In this document: in pieces, positions 33,309-40,621 of the stretch | How the letters are laid out: each line of letters starts with the position of its first letter | How positions within the stretch are numbered: position 1 is the stretch's first letter | Origin: Solobacterium sp. | GTDB taxonomy: Bacteria > Bacillota_I > Bacilli_A > Erysipelotrichales > Erysipelotrichaceae | NCBI GenBank assembly: GCA_017430925.1 | Contig: JAFRMA010000068.1 | Span: forward strand, 1-40,621 | Direction: 5' to 3' | DNA length: 40,621 nucleotides | The notes under the pieces: generated by a model | The model's input: the letters and a program-made list of their open reading frames with translations, nothing else | Databases searched by the model: none | What the model was told of the DNA's origin: nothing | Position numbers and translations under genes: made by a program

Positions 33309-33866
33309 TCATTTCAACATCAGTTCAAATCCTTTTTTATAGATCTCTTTTAATTGTTGTTTTTCTGTTTCACTTAATGCAATCTCCGGTGATGAATCTC
33401 CCTCAATCGTTCCGGAATGTTCAAAGACAACTTTCCCGCTGCGGATGAAAAACACATGCGGTGTATACAGGTGCGGGATTCCTTCATCATCTGTTTCCAG
33501 ATAATCCCCGAGATATTCGACCACCAGGTCATAGTCTTTCAGGTCGGTGTTTTTCTGCAAGGTCTTGTCTTTACGTGTATTGACATAACCTACAGAACAC
33601 TTATATTCCTTTGCGGTTTCATTCAGGACCGGCATCGCTTCATTACACCAGGGACACTGGGAAAAACCGAAATATACAGCAAATGTACTTTCGGAGTCCA
33701 TGGTTTTCTTCAGATCTTCCGCAGTCATGTCAAAGAAGACGTGGTCTTTATCCGTAAACCCTTCATACCCGCTCATATCGGATTTTGCAAAAGAGGAGTT
33801 ACTGGTGGAACGGAAAAAAGCGATGACCAGAATGATCAGCGGTACAAGATAACGAAATCTCTTCAT
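33309..33866 (-). CDS. Membrane-anchored thioredoxin-like protein (CPWC)
   Basis: 185 aa. An uncleaved signal or anchor (YLVPLIILVIAFF) is followed by a thioredoxin fold with the redox pair Cys71-Pro-Trp-Cys74 in YFGFSQCPWCNEAM, VGYVNTRKD and the cis-Pro region LYTPHVFFIRSGK. Similar proteins are annotated as bacteriocin transport accessory or disulfide reductase proteins. It acts outside the membrane on protein thiols. No clear Shine-Dalgarno precedes the ATG; TAAAAT lies seven bases upstream on the minus strand, so the message may be leaderless. Confidence 0.9.
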   Translation of the reverse strand: MKRFRYLVPLIILVIAFFRSTSNSSFAKSDMSGYEGFTDKDHVFFDMTAEDLKKTMDSESTFAVYFGFSQCPWCNEAMPVLNETAKEYKCSVGYVNTRKDKTLQKNTDLKDYDLVVEYLGDYLETDDEGIPHLYTPHVFFIRSGKVVFEHSGTIEGDSSPEIALSETEKQQLKEIYKKGFELMLK

Positions 33867-33892
33867 ATCACAAATTTTAAAACAAGACAGAG

Positions 33893-33920
33893 GAGAAAAA
33901 AAGACCTGTGTTACAGGCCT
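33893..33920 (-). terminator. Terminator after the PNPOx-like gene
   Basis: On the minus strand AGGCCTGT pairs with ACAGGTCT (one mismatch) around a 3-base loop and is followed by TTTTTTT. It separates the PNPOx-like/nitroreductase pair from the thioredoxin-like gene. Confidence 0.8.
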
Positions 33921-33926
33921 TTTGAA

Positions 33927-34328
33927 TCAGAAGGTGAATGTTTCAGGTGCTCCGGTAAAGGAACTGAATTCTGCTTTCCCGTTCTCGATATAGAGAACCT
34001 GGGTATTGTCATCGTTGACATCATACCTGGATTTCAAACCGGGATAGTTATCCAGCATATCTGCCTTGGCTTCAATACGCGGATCATCCACCAGATTTCC
34101 GCTGACTCTGAGCCATGTGCCATCCTTGTATGCGCAGATCTCAAACTTGGGGTTGGCAGCCAGCTGTCTGGATACAGGTTTTACCTTGCCTGTCTGAATA
34201 TAGAGTTTGCCTTCAAACAGATTGATGGTACCAAAGGGACGCACTCTCGGCTGATCTCCGTCAACAGTTGCCAGATAGTAGGTTTGTGCTTCTTTTAAGA
34301 ATTTACATACTTTTTCGATTCCTGTCAT
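33927..34328 (-). CDS. Pyridoxamine 5'-phosphate oxidase-like flavin protein
   Basis: 133 aa, the short single-domain form of the PNPOx-like split barrel. AQTYYLATVDGDQPRVRPFG and ISTGKVKPVSRQL-like spacing (here LYIQTGKVKPVSRQLAANPK) are the FMN-binding strands, followed by YKDGTWLRVSGN. Probably an FMN-dependent oxidoreductase or flavin carrier; it is not vitamin B6 oxidase in the strict sense. It follows the nitroreductase gene by three bases, so both flavoproteins come from one message. Confidence 0.9.
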   Translation of the reverse strand: MTGIEKVCKFLKEAQTYYLATVDGDQPRVRPFGTINLFEGKLYIQTGKVKPVSRQLAANPKFEICAYKDGTWLRVSGNLVDDPRIEAKADMLDNYPGLKSRYDVNDDNTQVLYIENGKAEFSSFTGAPETFTF

Positions 34329-34331
34329 AGT

Positions 34332-35000
34332 CTACTCCTTCCATGTGAAATGATTCCCGGCTCCGATCTCAAAGTGATATTTGACGATACCCAGATCAAC
34401 GTTGGAAAAAGGACCGGACTTAGTGGTGATACGTACCTGATCAGGTTCCTGATAATTCAGGAAGAACTTCTGCTGGTTTACCGCTGTCGGCGCAAGTAAA
34501 GCGTATTCCACGCCTTGTACAAACCAGGCGGGAGAATCATCCGTGATGTTGGACACATCCTCTCTTTTCTTGTTCAGGTGGACATGTCCTTCTTCCGCTG
34601 GATAACCAACCGAGATCACCAGGCACAGTTTCTCGTCGTCCTTGAGTACATAGCGGGCTTTGTTTTTGCGGTATGTGCCGCCGACCCAGCAAGTCCCAAG
34701 ACCCAGCGTTTCCGCAAACAAGACGATCCTTTCTCCGTAATATCCGCAGAGGATATCCAGTTCCGGTGTGTTTTTTCCCACCAGGGCGATATAGGAGTGA
34801 ACGTTGCGGAAACCTCCGTAATGCGCAAGTAATCCTTCAAAAGCATCTTTCTGACCGGTAATCAGCTGAATGTGAAGACCACTCTCTGTGTTGCACAGGG
34901 AAATCTCTTCCTGCAGTTTATTCCGGTGTTCTTCGGAAAGAGGTTCGTCTTTATACTTACGTATGGAATGTCTGTGAATGATCGCTTCCTGAATTGTCAT
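34332..35000 (-). CDS. Nitroreductase-family flavoprotein
   Basis: 222 aa. FMN-contact motifs are RHSIRKYKDEPL at the N-terminus and GERIVLFAETLGLGTCWVGG in the middle; LVISVGYPAEEGHVH and APTAVNQQKFF close the site. Family enzymes reduce nitro compounds, quinones or flavins with NAD(P)H. GAGGTA lies before the ATG. First gene of a minus-strand pair with the PNPOx-like protein; a TACAAT -10 box is seen about 25 bases upstream. Confidence 0.93.
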   Translation of the reverse strand: MTIQEAIIHRHSIRKYKDEPLSEEHRNKLQEEISLCNTESGLHIQLITGQKDAFEGLLAHYGGFRNVHSYIALVGKNTPELDILCGYYGERIVLFAETLGLGTCWVGGTYRKNKARYVLKDDEKLCLVISVGYPAEEGHVHLNKKREDVSNITDDSPAWFVQGVEYALLAPTAVNQQKFFLNYQEPDQVRITTKSGPFSNVDLGIVKYHFEIGAGNHFTWKE

Positions 35001-35041
35001 AGTTATACCTCAGTTCTATTGTAAACGTGTTTCGGGTTTTG

Positions 35042-35070
35042 TTGAATATCGAGGTGGTATATACTTATAT
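35042..35070 (+). promoter_or_regulatory. Possible promoter of the SAM hydrolase gene
   Basis: TTGAAT (35042-35047) and TTATAT (35065-35070) are 17 bases apart in the 96-base divergent interval. Alternative -10 boxes nearby (TATACT, TATCAT) keep this tentative. Confidence 0.4.
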
Positions 35071-35096
35071 CATAGTAAAGAAACAGAGGATAAATC

Positions 35097-35936
35097 ATGA
35101 ATGGATTATTGGTATTTCAGAGTGATTTCGGGCTTGTGGACGGTGCTGTAGCCGCGATGACAGGGGTTGCGTTAAGTGTGGATCTGAATCTGAAGATTCA
35201 TGATCTGACCCACGAGATTCCGCCCTTTGATACGTTTGAGGCGAGTTTCCGCCTGCTTCAGGCTGTTCCTTACTGGCCCTCCGGAACCGTGTTTGTGACG
35301 GTGGTGGATCCCGGTGTGGGAAGTAAGCGTAAAAGTATTGCGGCACGTACAGCCGGAGGACAATACATCATTACCCCGGATAACGGCTCCCTGAGTCATA
35401 TTGCAAGAGTAATCGGGATTGACGAAGTGCGGGAGATACGGGAAAGTGTGGGCAGACGAAAAGACAGCGATTACTCCTACACCTTCCATGGCAGAGATGT
35501 CTTTGCGTACACAGGAGCTCTACTGGCCTCCAACAAGGTTACTTTTGAAGAAATCGGAGATGTTATCCCGAAAGAGAGTATTGTCCTGCTGGAAGGGCTT
35601 CAGGCTGTAGTAGAAGAAGACCGCGTTACCGGAACGATAGAAACTCTGGATGTACGCTTCGGAAGCCTGTGGACCAATATCTCAAGGCATATGTTTGAAC
35701 AGCTGGGAATACAGAGCGGAGATACTCTGGATGTGTCTATTACCAATGGTAAGACCAGGGTATATCACTCGTTTGTGGACTATGGTCATACATTTGCGGA
35801 TGTAGAGATCGGGGAGCCTCTTCTCTATGTCAATTCCATGGATCATATCGGTCTGGCGATCAACCAGGGCAATTTCTCACGCGCGTACAATATCGGTATA
35901 CGTGAACCTTGGAGAATCACTGTGAAGAAGATATAA
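35097..35936 (+). CDS. SAM hydrolase (SAM hydroxide adenosyltransferase, DUF62 family)
   Basis: 279 aa. The first domain has LLVFQSDFGLVDGAVAAMTG, VTVVDPGVGSKRKSIAART, ITPDNGSLSHIAR and YTFHGRDVFAYTGALLA, the conserved blocks of the SAM halogenase/hydroxide adenosyltransferase fold, and the C-terminal beta domain is present. Hydroxide-using members split S-adenosylmethionine into adenosine and methionine. No chloride-specific loop can be judged by eye. Next to it, across a promoter, lies the methionine transport operon. AGAGGATA lies before the ATG. Confidence 0.93.
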   Translation: MNGLLVFQSDFGLVDGAVAAMTGVALSVDLNLKIHDLTHEIPPFDTFEASFRLLQAVPYWPSGTVFVTVVDPGVGSKRKSIAARTAGGQYIITPDNGSLSHIARVIGIDEVREIRESVGRRKDSDYSYTFHGRDVFAYTGALLASNKVTFEEIGDVIPKESIVLLEGLQAVVEEDRVTGTIETLDVRFGSLWTNISRHMFEQLGIQSGDTLDVSITNGKTRVYHSFVDYGHTFADVEIGEPLLYVNSMDHIGLAINQGNFSRAYNIGIREPWRITVKKI

Positions 35937-35987
35937 CAGGATTCCTGTACCTGCTTTTTACCACCATGAAAAGTTTTCTGAAAAGTG

Positions 35988-36015
35988 TTGACAAGTAATT
36001 CCCCTCTGTTAAAAT
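35988..36015 (+). promoter_or_regulatory. Promoter of the methionine transport operon
   Basis: TTGACA (35988-35993), a 16-base spacer and TAAAAT (36010-36015). The transcript starts near 36022, at the beginning of the T-box leader. Confidence 0.7.
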
Positions 36016-36021
36016 GATTAC

Positions 36022-36272
36022 AAAGCGATGAAGAGAAGAGTAGTCTTTTCGGAAGGTCAAAGAGAGTCCCGTTAGCTGAGAAGGGATACCGGAGGATCAG
36101 ATGAACATGGTCTTGGAGCTGCGTGTCCGATAGTTAGGGCATGACGGAATTCCCCGTTATCAAGGAAAAGAGTATGATGGTACTCTGTGAGGCGGATGCA
36201 GTGATGTATCCGTAAAAGCAAGGTGGTAACACGTGGTAATCCCCGTCCTGGCATTGTTCAGGACGGTTTTTT
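36022..36272 (+). promoter_or_regulatory. T-box riboswitch, probably sensing tRNA-Met
   Basis: The leader of about 250 bases starts with the stem I sequence GATGAAGAGAAGAGTAGTC. The specifier region ATGAACATGGTCTTGGAGC suggests an ATG specifier codon (36107-36109; another ATG at 36101). AAGGTGGTAACACG (36220-36233) is the T-box motif, whose UGGU would pair with the ACCA end of an uncharged tRNA with discriminator A, as in tRNA-Met. The terminator at 36243-36272 completes the switch: uncharged tRNA-Met should favour the antiterminator and expression of the transporter. Confidence 0.9.
36243..36272 (+). terminator. T-box regulated terminator
   Basis: CCGTCCTG pairs with CAGGACGG around an 8-base loop and is followed by TTTTTT, 20 bases before the metN start codon. 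Confidence 0.92.
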
Positions 36273-36291
36273 ATTACAAGGAGGATATGCC

Positions 36292-37380
36292 GTGATCACA
36301 ATAAGAGGGTTAAAGAAAACATTCCGGATCGAAAAACAGTTTGTTCACGCGGTGAACGGAGTAGATCTGGATATTTCCGAGGGAGAGATCTTCGGCGTTG
36401 TCGGATACTCCGGCGCCGGTAAATCCACACTGGTGCGTTGTATCAACTTTCTGGAGATTCCTGAGGAAGGCAGTATAACGATCAATGGCTTCGGTACATT
36501 TACAGCCAGAAACGGTAAGTTATTCCACAAAGATGATGAGAACGGTGCAGAGAAACCTGCGACAGATAAACAACTCAGACAACTTCGCCGGAATATCGGA
36601 ATGATCTTCCAGCACTTCAATCTGTTAGACAGAAGTACGGTATTCGAGAATGTGGCCTATCCGCTTCAGCATACCGGGAAGTCGAAAGCAGAGATCGCTG
36701 CCAAGGTAAAGGAACTGCTGGAACTGGTAGATCTCTCAGATAAGATCTATTCCTATCCGAGTGAGCTCTCCGGCGGACAGAAACAGAGAGTTGCGATTGC
36801 CCGGGCATTGGCGAACGACCCGAAGATCCTGCTCAGTGATGAGGCTACTTCCGCGCTGGATCCCGATGTCACGGAATCCATTCTGAAACTGCTGAAAGAC
36901 CTGAACCGGAAACTGGGACTGACTGTGATCCTGATTACTCATGAGATGGCAGTTGTACGATCGATCTGTGACAAGGTTGCTGTCATGGAGAACGGGAAAG
37001 TTGTAGAGGAAGGTAATGTCTACGGTATCTTCGCAGATCCGAAAGAGAATGTCACAAAGAGGTTTGTCAACGCTTCGTTCGGTCTCAGTAATCTGGATAA
37101 ACTGACAGAATCCGGTATGGTAACTATCACTCCGGACAGTAAACTGGTCAGGCTGACCTTCAGCCAGGAAAGCGTAGGGGAAGCGCTGATATCACAAGTA
37201 TCCCGCAAGTTTAACGTCAATCTGAATATCATTCTCGCGAATGTGGAGATCCTGCAGGATGCGCCTCTCGGGGCTCTGATCATCCTGGCCAAGGGAGATC
37301 CCGCAGACGTAGAGAACGCGCTGAAATATATTGAAGAACAGAATGTGAAAGTGGAGGTGATAGTGAATGGGATGGATTGA
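36292..37380 (+). CDS. metN: Methionine ABC transporter ATP-binding protein
   Basis: 362 aa. I chose GTG 36292 because AAGGAGGA lies six bases before it; an in-frame extension upstream would run through the T-box terminator. Walker A is GYSGAGKST (residues 38-46), the signature is LSGGQKQRVAIARAL, and Walker B is ILLSDEATSALDP. The C-terminal 90 residues form the NIL domain (ANVEILQDAPLGALIILAKG), which binds methionine and inhibits transport in relatives. The T-box upstream indicates control by methionine-tRNA charging. Followed by metI with a 14-base overlap. Confidence 0.95.
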   Translation: MITIRGLKKTFRIEKQFVHAVNGVDLDISEGEIFGVVGYSGAGKSTLVRCINFLEIPEEGSITINGFGTFTARNGKLFHKDDENGAEKPATDKQLRQLRRNIGMIFQHFNLLDRSTVFENVAYPLQHTGKSKAEIAAKVKELLELVDLSDKIYSYPSELSGGQKQRVAIARALANDPKILLSDEATSALDPDVTESILKLLKDLNRKLGLTVILITHEMAVVRSICDKVAVMENGKVVEEGNVYGIFADPKENVTKRFVNASFGLSNLDKLTESGMVTITPDSKLVRLTFSQESVGEALISQVSRKFNVNLNIILANVEILQDAPLGALIILAKGDPADVENALKYIEEQNVKVEVIVNGMD

Positions 37381-38068
37381 GTCAATTCTGCCGAATGTAG
37401 TGGTCTACTGGAAGGAATTCATACAGAGTTGCAGTGCTACCGGACAGATGTTCCTGATTGGCGGAAGTATATCTCTGGTCATCGGCTTCTTCTTCGGAGT
37501 ATTGCTGATCATCACCAGATCCGGAGGAATCAATGAAAACAAGTATGTTTACGGATTCCTGAACTTCTTCATCAATATCTTCCGTTCTGTACCGTTCATT
37601 ATCCTGCTGATCTTCCTGATCCCGTTTACGAGATCCGTCATGGGTACTGCCATTGGTGTAAAAGGCGCGATCATACCTCTGTGCTTCGGCTGTGTTCCCT
37701 TCTTTACCAGACAGGTGGAAACAGCGCTGGCAACGGTAGATCCGGGCAAGGTGGAAGCCGCCAGAGCTATGGGAAGCGGTACACCGGGTATTGTCTTCCG
37801 TGTATACCTTCATGAAGCTGTACCGGATCTTATCCGTGTAATCACAATTACAGCGATCAGCCTGATTGGTCTTACCACCATGGCGGGTGCTGTAGGCGCC
37901 GGAGGTATCGGAAGTTTCGCTATCAACTACGGACAGAATCTTCATCATCAGGATATCGTTAACGTATGTGTCGTATTACTCCTGGTACTGGTATCTCTGA
38001 TCCAGACCATGGGTAACACATTTGCCAAGAAAACTACAAACAGATCATTGTTCAGAAAAAAGGACTGA
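37367..38068 (+). CDS. metI: Methionine ABC transporter permease
   Basis: 233 aa with five hydrophobic segments. The permease coupling loop lies at VEAARAMGSGTPGIVFRVYLHEAVPD, typical of MetI-type proteins; FRSVPFIILLIFLIPFTR is the first conserved membrane block. It forms the membrane channel with MetN and receives methionine from MetQ. Starts inside the metN gene, so translation is coupled. Confidence 0.95.
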   Translation: MGWIESILPNVVVYWKEFIQSCSATGQMFLIGGSISLVIGFFFGVLLIITRSGGINENKYVYGFLNFFINIFRSVPFIILLIFLIPFTRSVMGTAIGVKGAIIPLCFGCVPFFTRQVETALATVDPGKVEAARAMGSGTPGIVFRVYLHEAVPDLIRVITITAISLIGLTTMAGAVGAGGIGSFAINYGQNLHHQDIVNVCVVLLLVLVSLIQTMGNTFAKKTTNRSLFRKKD

Positions 38069-38081
38069 AAGGAATAACTAC

Positions 38082-39029
38082 ATGAAAACTCTGACTAAGA
38101 TTATCAAGGCAGTATCAGCTGCTGCTATTGCACTCACACTTACCGCTTGCGGAAGTTCTTCTTCACAGGGATCGGGGTCCAAACCTTCCGAACCGATTAA
38201 GATCGGTATCCCGGATGACGCGACCAACGGCGGTAGAGCAATCAAACTCCTGGAAAAAGCAGGACTGATCAAGGTTGATCCGGCAGCCGGATGGGTACCG
38301 GAAATGAAGGATGTCACAGAATATCTGTACAACGTGGAAATCGTTCCTACACAGGCGAATACACTGCCTTCTACACTGGATGACTTCGGGGCTTCCACAA
38401 TCAACGGTACATATGCGATTCCGATCGGCCTGGTACCTTCCAAAGACGGCTTGATCGTTGAAGATCAGGCAGAAGCCACAAATGCCGGAGAGAAGAATCC
38501 GTTCATCAATATCATTGTCGCAAGAACTTCCGAAAAGGATAATCCTGTATACAAGACAGTCGTTGACGCGTACAATACCGACTATGTCGCACAGTATATC
38601 CTTGCGAAATATCTGGAAGCTTCCATCCCTGCCTGGGAATGGAAACCGACAGAACTGACGGATGAACAGATCCTGGATGAAGTTGATCACTATGAATCTG
38701 ACGCTGCCGGCAAGACGGTGGTAAAAGTCGGTGTATGCGGTGCCAGCAATGACTCATGGCGTGCCGTACAGAAGATCCTGGATGATAACGGAGAAAACAT
38801 CTATATCGACCTGGTACGTTTCGATGCCTATACACTGCCGAATGAAGCTCTGAACAGCGGTGAAATCGACCTCAACTCTTTCCAGCACTACGCATATCTC
38901 GAAAAGGAAATCAATACGCAGGGCTATGACCTGACAGTTATCGGTGATACAAGCATGGCTCCGCTGACACTGTATTCCAAGAAGTTTAAATCTGTGGATG
39001 AACTCAAGGAAGCTGCAGGCAAGAAATAA
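38082..39029 (+). CDS. metQ: Methionine-binding lipoprotein
   Basis: 315 aa. The lipobox LTAC puts the lipid-modified cysteine at residue 23. The mature part is a NlpA/MetQ-type binding protein. DYVAQYILAKYLEAS and SGEIDLNSFQHYAYLEKEI are recognisable, and an internal VVKVGVCGASNDSWRAVQKIL repeats the start of the first lobe. AAAGGAA precedes the ATG. The length is somewhat above the usual 270-280 residues of the family, with an expanded first half. Adjacent metN and metI support the methionine assignment. Confidence 0.9.
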   Translation: MKTLTKIIKAVSAAAIALTLTACGSSSSQGSGSKPSEPIKIGIPDDATNGGRAIKLLEKAGLIKVDPAAGWVPEMKDVTEYLYNVEIVPTQANTLPSTLDDFGASTINGTYAIPIGLVPSKDGLIVEDQAEATNAGEKNPFINIIVARTSEKDNPVYKTVVDAYNTDYVAQYILAKYLEASIPAWEWKPTELTDEQILDEVDHYESDAAGKTVVKVGVCGASNDSWRAVQKILDDNGENIYIDLVRFDAYTLPNEALNSGEIDLNSFQHYAYLEKEINTQGYDLTVIGDTSMAPLTLYSKKFKSVDELKEAAGKK

Positions 39030-39039
39030 GGAGATCGGT

Positions 39040-40245
39040 ATGACAGACGTAAAAGAAAAAATCGCGGTATTTGCGGATGAACATGGGAAAGAGTATCAGG
39101 ATATCGCTCTGGCGATCCACGCGAAACCGGAAGTATCCAACTATGAATTCTTCGCATCCAAAACACTGAGTAACAAGTTAAGAGAAGAAGGCTTTGAGAT
39201 TGAACTTCCTGCGGCTCATCAACGTACAGGTTTTGCGGCATACTACAAGTCCGGAAAACCCGGACCGGTCGTTGTGTTCCTTGCGGAATATGATGCCCTG
39301 GCAGGTCTTGGACATGGCTGCGGCCACAACATCTTCGGGGCAACATCTTCCCTGGCCGGTGCAGCTCTCAAGAGTGTCATTGATGAGATCGGCGGCGAAG
39401 TACGTGTCTATGGTACACCTGGCGAAGAAGGCGGCGAAGAAGGAAGTGCTAAAGGCAGCTTTGTGCGTGACGGATACTTCAAGGATGTGGATGTGGCATT
39501 GTGCGTACATCCCGGAAGCACACCGAAAAACGGATTATCCACGAGAAACCTGGCAAACGCGCCGGTAGATATCGAATTCTGGGGTAAGCCTGCACATGCG
39601 GCTGCCGTACCGGAACAGGGCGTAAACGCTCTGGATGCGCAGATCCTGGTCTATAACGCAATCAGTGTACTGCGTCAGCAGCTGCCTACAGATGTACGTA
39701 TCCACGGGATTATCACTGACGGCGGTACAGCTCCAAACGTCATCCCGGAATACACAAAATCCAAGTATTACCTGAGAGCTGCTTCAAAGGAAACTGTCGA
39801 TATGGTCTACGAGAAAGTAGAAAAGATCGTTCAGGGCGCAGCGTTACAAACTGGTTGTGAAGGAAAGATGCAGTTATTCCAGAACTTCGTGGAAAACATG
39901 GTGCTGACTCCTAAACTGGATCAGGTATGGGTCAAGAACATGGATGCCCTGGGTCAGAAATGTGAACCGCAGACATGGAAAGTGTCTCCGGGCTCCAGCG
40001 ATGTCGGTAATGTCTCCCAGGTTGTTCCTTCCATTCAGCCGATGATCAGTATTACGGATGTTACGGTTCCGGGACATTCCCAGGGTATGGTCGAAGCTTC
40101 CTGTTCCGAGAAGGGCATGAAATCGATCATCATTGGTGCGAAAGCATTGGCCTGGACAGCTGTAGATATCCTGACCAATCCGGAATTGCTGGCGGAAGTC
40201 AAGGAAGAACACGCGTACAACGTTGCTCATCAGAAAGAACTTTAA
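39040..40245 (+). CDS. M20-family metallopeptidase / amidohydrolase
   Basis: 401 aa. Metal-site motifs are AEYDALAGLGHGCGHNIFG and GTPGEEGGEEGSAKG, which place it in the M20D amidohydrolase group (aminoacylase or p-aminobenzoyl-glutamate hydrolase-like) rather than a dipeptidase of the PepV type. It should hydrolyse an acylated amino acid or short peptide in the cytoplasm. The position after metNIQ resembles streptococcal met operons that include an M20 peptidase, so it may release methionine from an imported derivative. AAGGAG lies seven bases before the ATG. Confidence 0.93.
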   Translation: MTDVKEKIAVFADEHGKEYQDIALAIHAKPEVSNYEFFASKTLSNKLREEGFEIELPAAHQRTGFAAYYKSGKPGPVVVFLAEYDALAGLGHGCGHNIFGATSSLAGAALKSVIDEIGGEVRVYGTPGEEGGEEGSAKGSFVRDGYFKDVDVALCVHPGSTPKNGLSTRNLANAPVDIEFWGKPAHAAAVPEQGVNALDAQILVYNAISVLRQQLPTDVRIHGIITDGGTAPNVIPEYTKSKYYLRAASKETVDMVYEKVEKIVQGAALQTGCEGKMQLFQNFVENMVLTPKLDQVWVKNMDALGQKCEPQTWKVSPGSSDVGNVSQVVPSIQPMISITDVTVPGHSQGMVEASCSEKGMKSIIIGAKALAWTAVDILTNPELLAEVKEEHAYNVAHQKEL

Positions 40246-40270
40246 GTTTCAAGTTTAAATCATACAGAAG

Positions 40271-40304
40271 ACGGATTGTTGTATGGATACAACAGTCCGT
40301 TTTT
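40271..40304 (+). terminator. Terminator of the methionine operon
   Basis: ACGGATTGTTGTAT and ATACAACAGTCCGT pair over 14 bp (one wobble) and are followed by TTTTA. Confidence 0.88.
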
Positions 40305-40327
40305 ATCATCTCAGATGCGTATGGAAT

Positions 40328-40385
40328 AATAGGACTAAATTCAAAAGACTCGGCAGATAAAGGTTTTTTGAAGCTTAGTCCTATT
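40328..40385 (+). repeat. Long inverted repeat upstream of the last gene
   Basis: AATAGGACTAA (40328-40338) pairs with TTAGTCCTATT (40375-40385), and inside it TTCAAAA (40340-40346) pairs with TTTTGAA (40366-40372). The two stems stack into one hairpin with a loop of about 20 bases. No coding meaning is seen. It may be a leader structure or an operator. Confidence 0.55.
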
Positions 40386-40431
40386 TTGTTTGGCCCACAA
40401 AAGAGACTAATGGTCGATTTAAGGAGGAAAC

Positions 40432-40621
40432 ATGCGCAGAATGAAGATCTTTCTGCGAAGTGTAGTGCTTCCTGTAACTTTGGCAGTACTGTTAGCGATG
40501 TTGTTCCGTCCCGTCTATTACAAAGACAATCAGCTGAACATACTCCTGATGTGGATCTGCATCGGAGTACCGTACGGTATTCGAAGGATGTTTCTTTGGC
40601 TTGTGCCGCATAAGTATGATC
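40432..40621 (+). CDS. Membrane protein, start only (3' partial)
   Basis: AAGGAGGAAAC precedes the ATG. The frame is open to the right edge: MRRMKIFLRSVVLPVTLAVL, then RPVYYKDNQLNILLMWICIG and LVPHKYD. Two hydrophobic segments (VVLPVTLAVLLAMLF and ILLMWICIGVPYG) indicate a membrane protein. Family not recognised. The competing ORF at 40368-40613 in another frame has no ribosome binding site and lies across the inverted repeat. Confidence 0.7.
   Translation, partial: MRRMKIFLRSVVLPVTLAVLLAMLFRPVYYKDNQLNILLMWICIGVPYGIRRMFLWLVPHKYD

Noticed and set aside
33417..34298. 293-aa plus-strand ORF
   Set aside because: Antisense to the thioredoxin-like and PNPOx-like genes and runs through their terminator.
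36223..36291. N-terminal extension of MetN
   Set aside because: It overlaps the T-box motif and terminator; GTG 36292 has AAGGAGGA upstream.
40368..40613. 81-aa ORF at the right edge
   Set aside because: No ribosome binding site and it crosses the inverted repeat; the alternative frame from 40432 has a strong site and hydrophobic segments.

Overview
The window reads as ordinary, densely coded chromosome of a low-to-mid GC Bacillota (Firmicutes). The signs are AGGAGG-type ribosome binding sites, many short hairpin plus T-run terminators, a T-box riboswitch, a BglG-type antiterminator with a RAT/terminator leader, glucose-family PTS proteins and lipobox lipoproteins. The gene mix would suit an Erysipelotrichia-like gut or oral anaerobe, but no single marker fixes the lineage. 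I found no rRNA, insertion sequence, phage module or CRISPR array. No stretch over 300 bases lacks a gene or RNA.

Layout: (1) 1-2578, SNF2 helicase (probably cut at the left edge) and a DUF4230 membrane protein. (2) 2721-7085, a beta-glucoside operon: BglG antiterminator, PTS EIIBC, 6-phospho-beta-glucosidase and EIIA, preceded by a promoter and a RAT/terminator switch. (3) 7094-8605, a minus-strand unit: Xre regulator, an acidic DEDD-repeat protein and a possible 53-aa membrane peptide, followed by tRNA-Pro(CGG). (4) 8914-11665, CapA-like protein, helical unknown, and an iron-sulfur aldo/keto reductase. (5) 11667-14910, minus-strand MoxR / DUF58 / membrane protein operon; divergent from it, 4-alpha-glucanotransferase and a MATE exporter, then DUF4037. 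(6) 18960-21415, a LysR regulator divergent from a CitMHS transporter that has a 7-codon upstream ORF. (7) 21473-23540, two membrane-anchored extracytoplasmic proteins. (8) 23641-25400, a visibly AT-richer patch with an HTH-membrane protein and a frameshifted secreted papain-like protein, then a small unknown gene. (9) 25897-31108, a TetR-controlled redox operon with two operator palindromes: two aldo/keto reductases, a flavin reductase, a cytoplasmic flavodoxin, a CMD-cupin fusion and a flavodoxin lipoprotein. (10) 31171-35000, minus-strand aminotransferase V, ornithine cyclodeaminase-like protein, membrane-anchored thioredoxin, PNPOx-like protein and nitroreductase. (11) 35097-40245, SAM hydrolase, then a T-box-led methionine ABC transporter operon (metN, metI, metQ) ending in an M20 peptidase. 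(12) 40432 to the right edge, the start of a membrane protein.

The least explained items are the DEDD-repeat protein (an exact 87-residue supermodule duplication, with a related motif in its partner regulator), the membrane-tethered flavodoxin in the TetR operon, and several genes whose promoter -10 box sits only 6 bases before the start codon with no Shine-Dalgarno, suggesting leaderless mRNAs. Functional claims rest on motifs read by eye; no database search was run.
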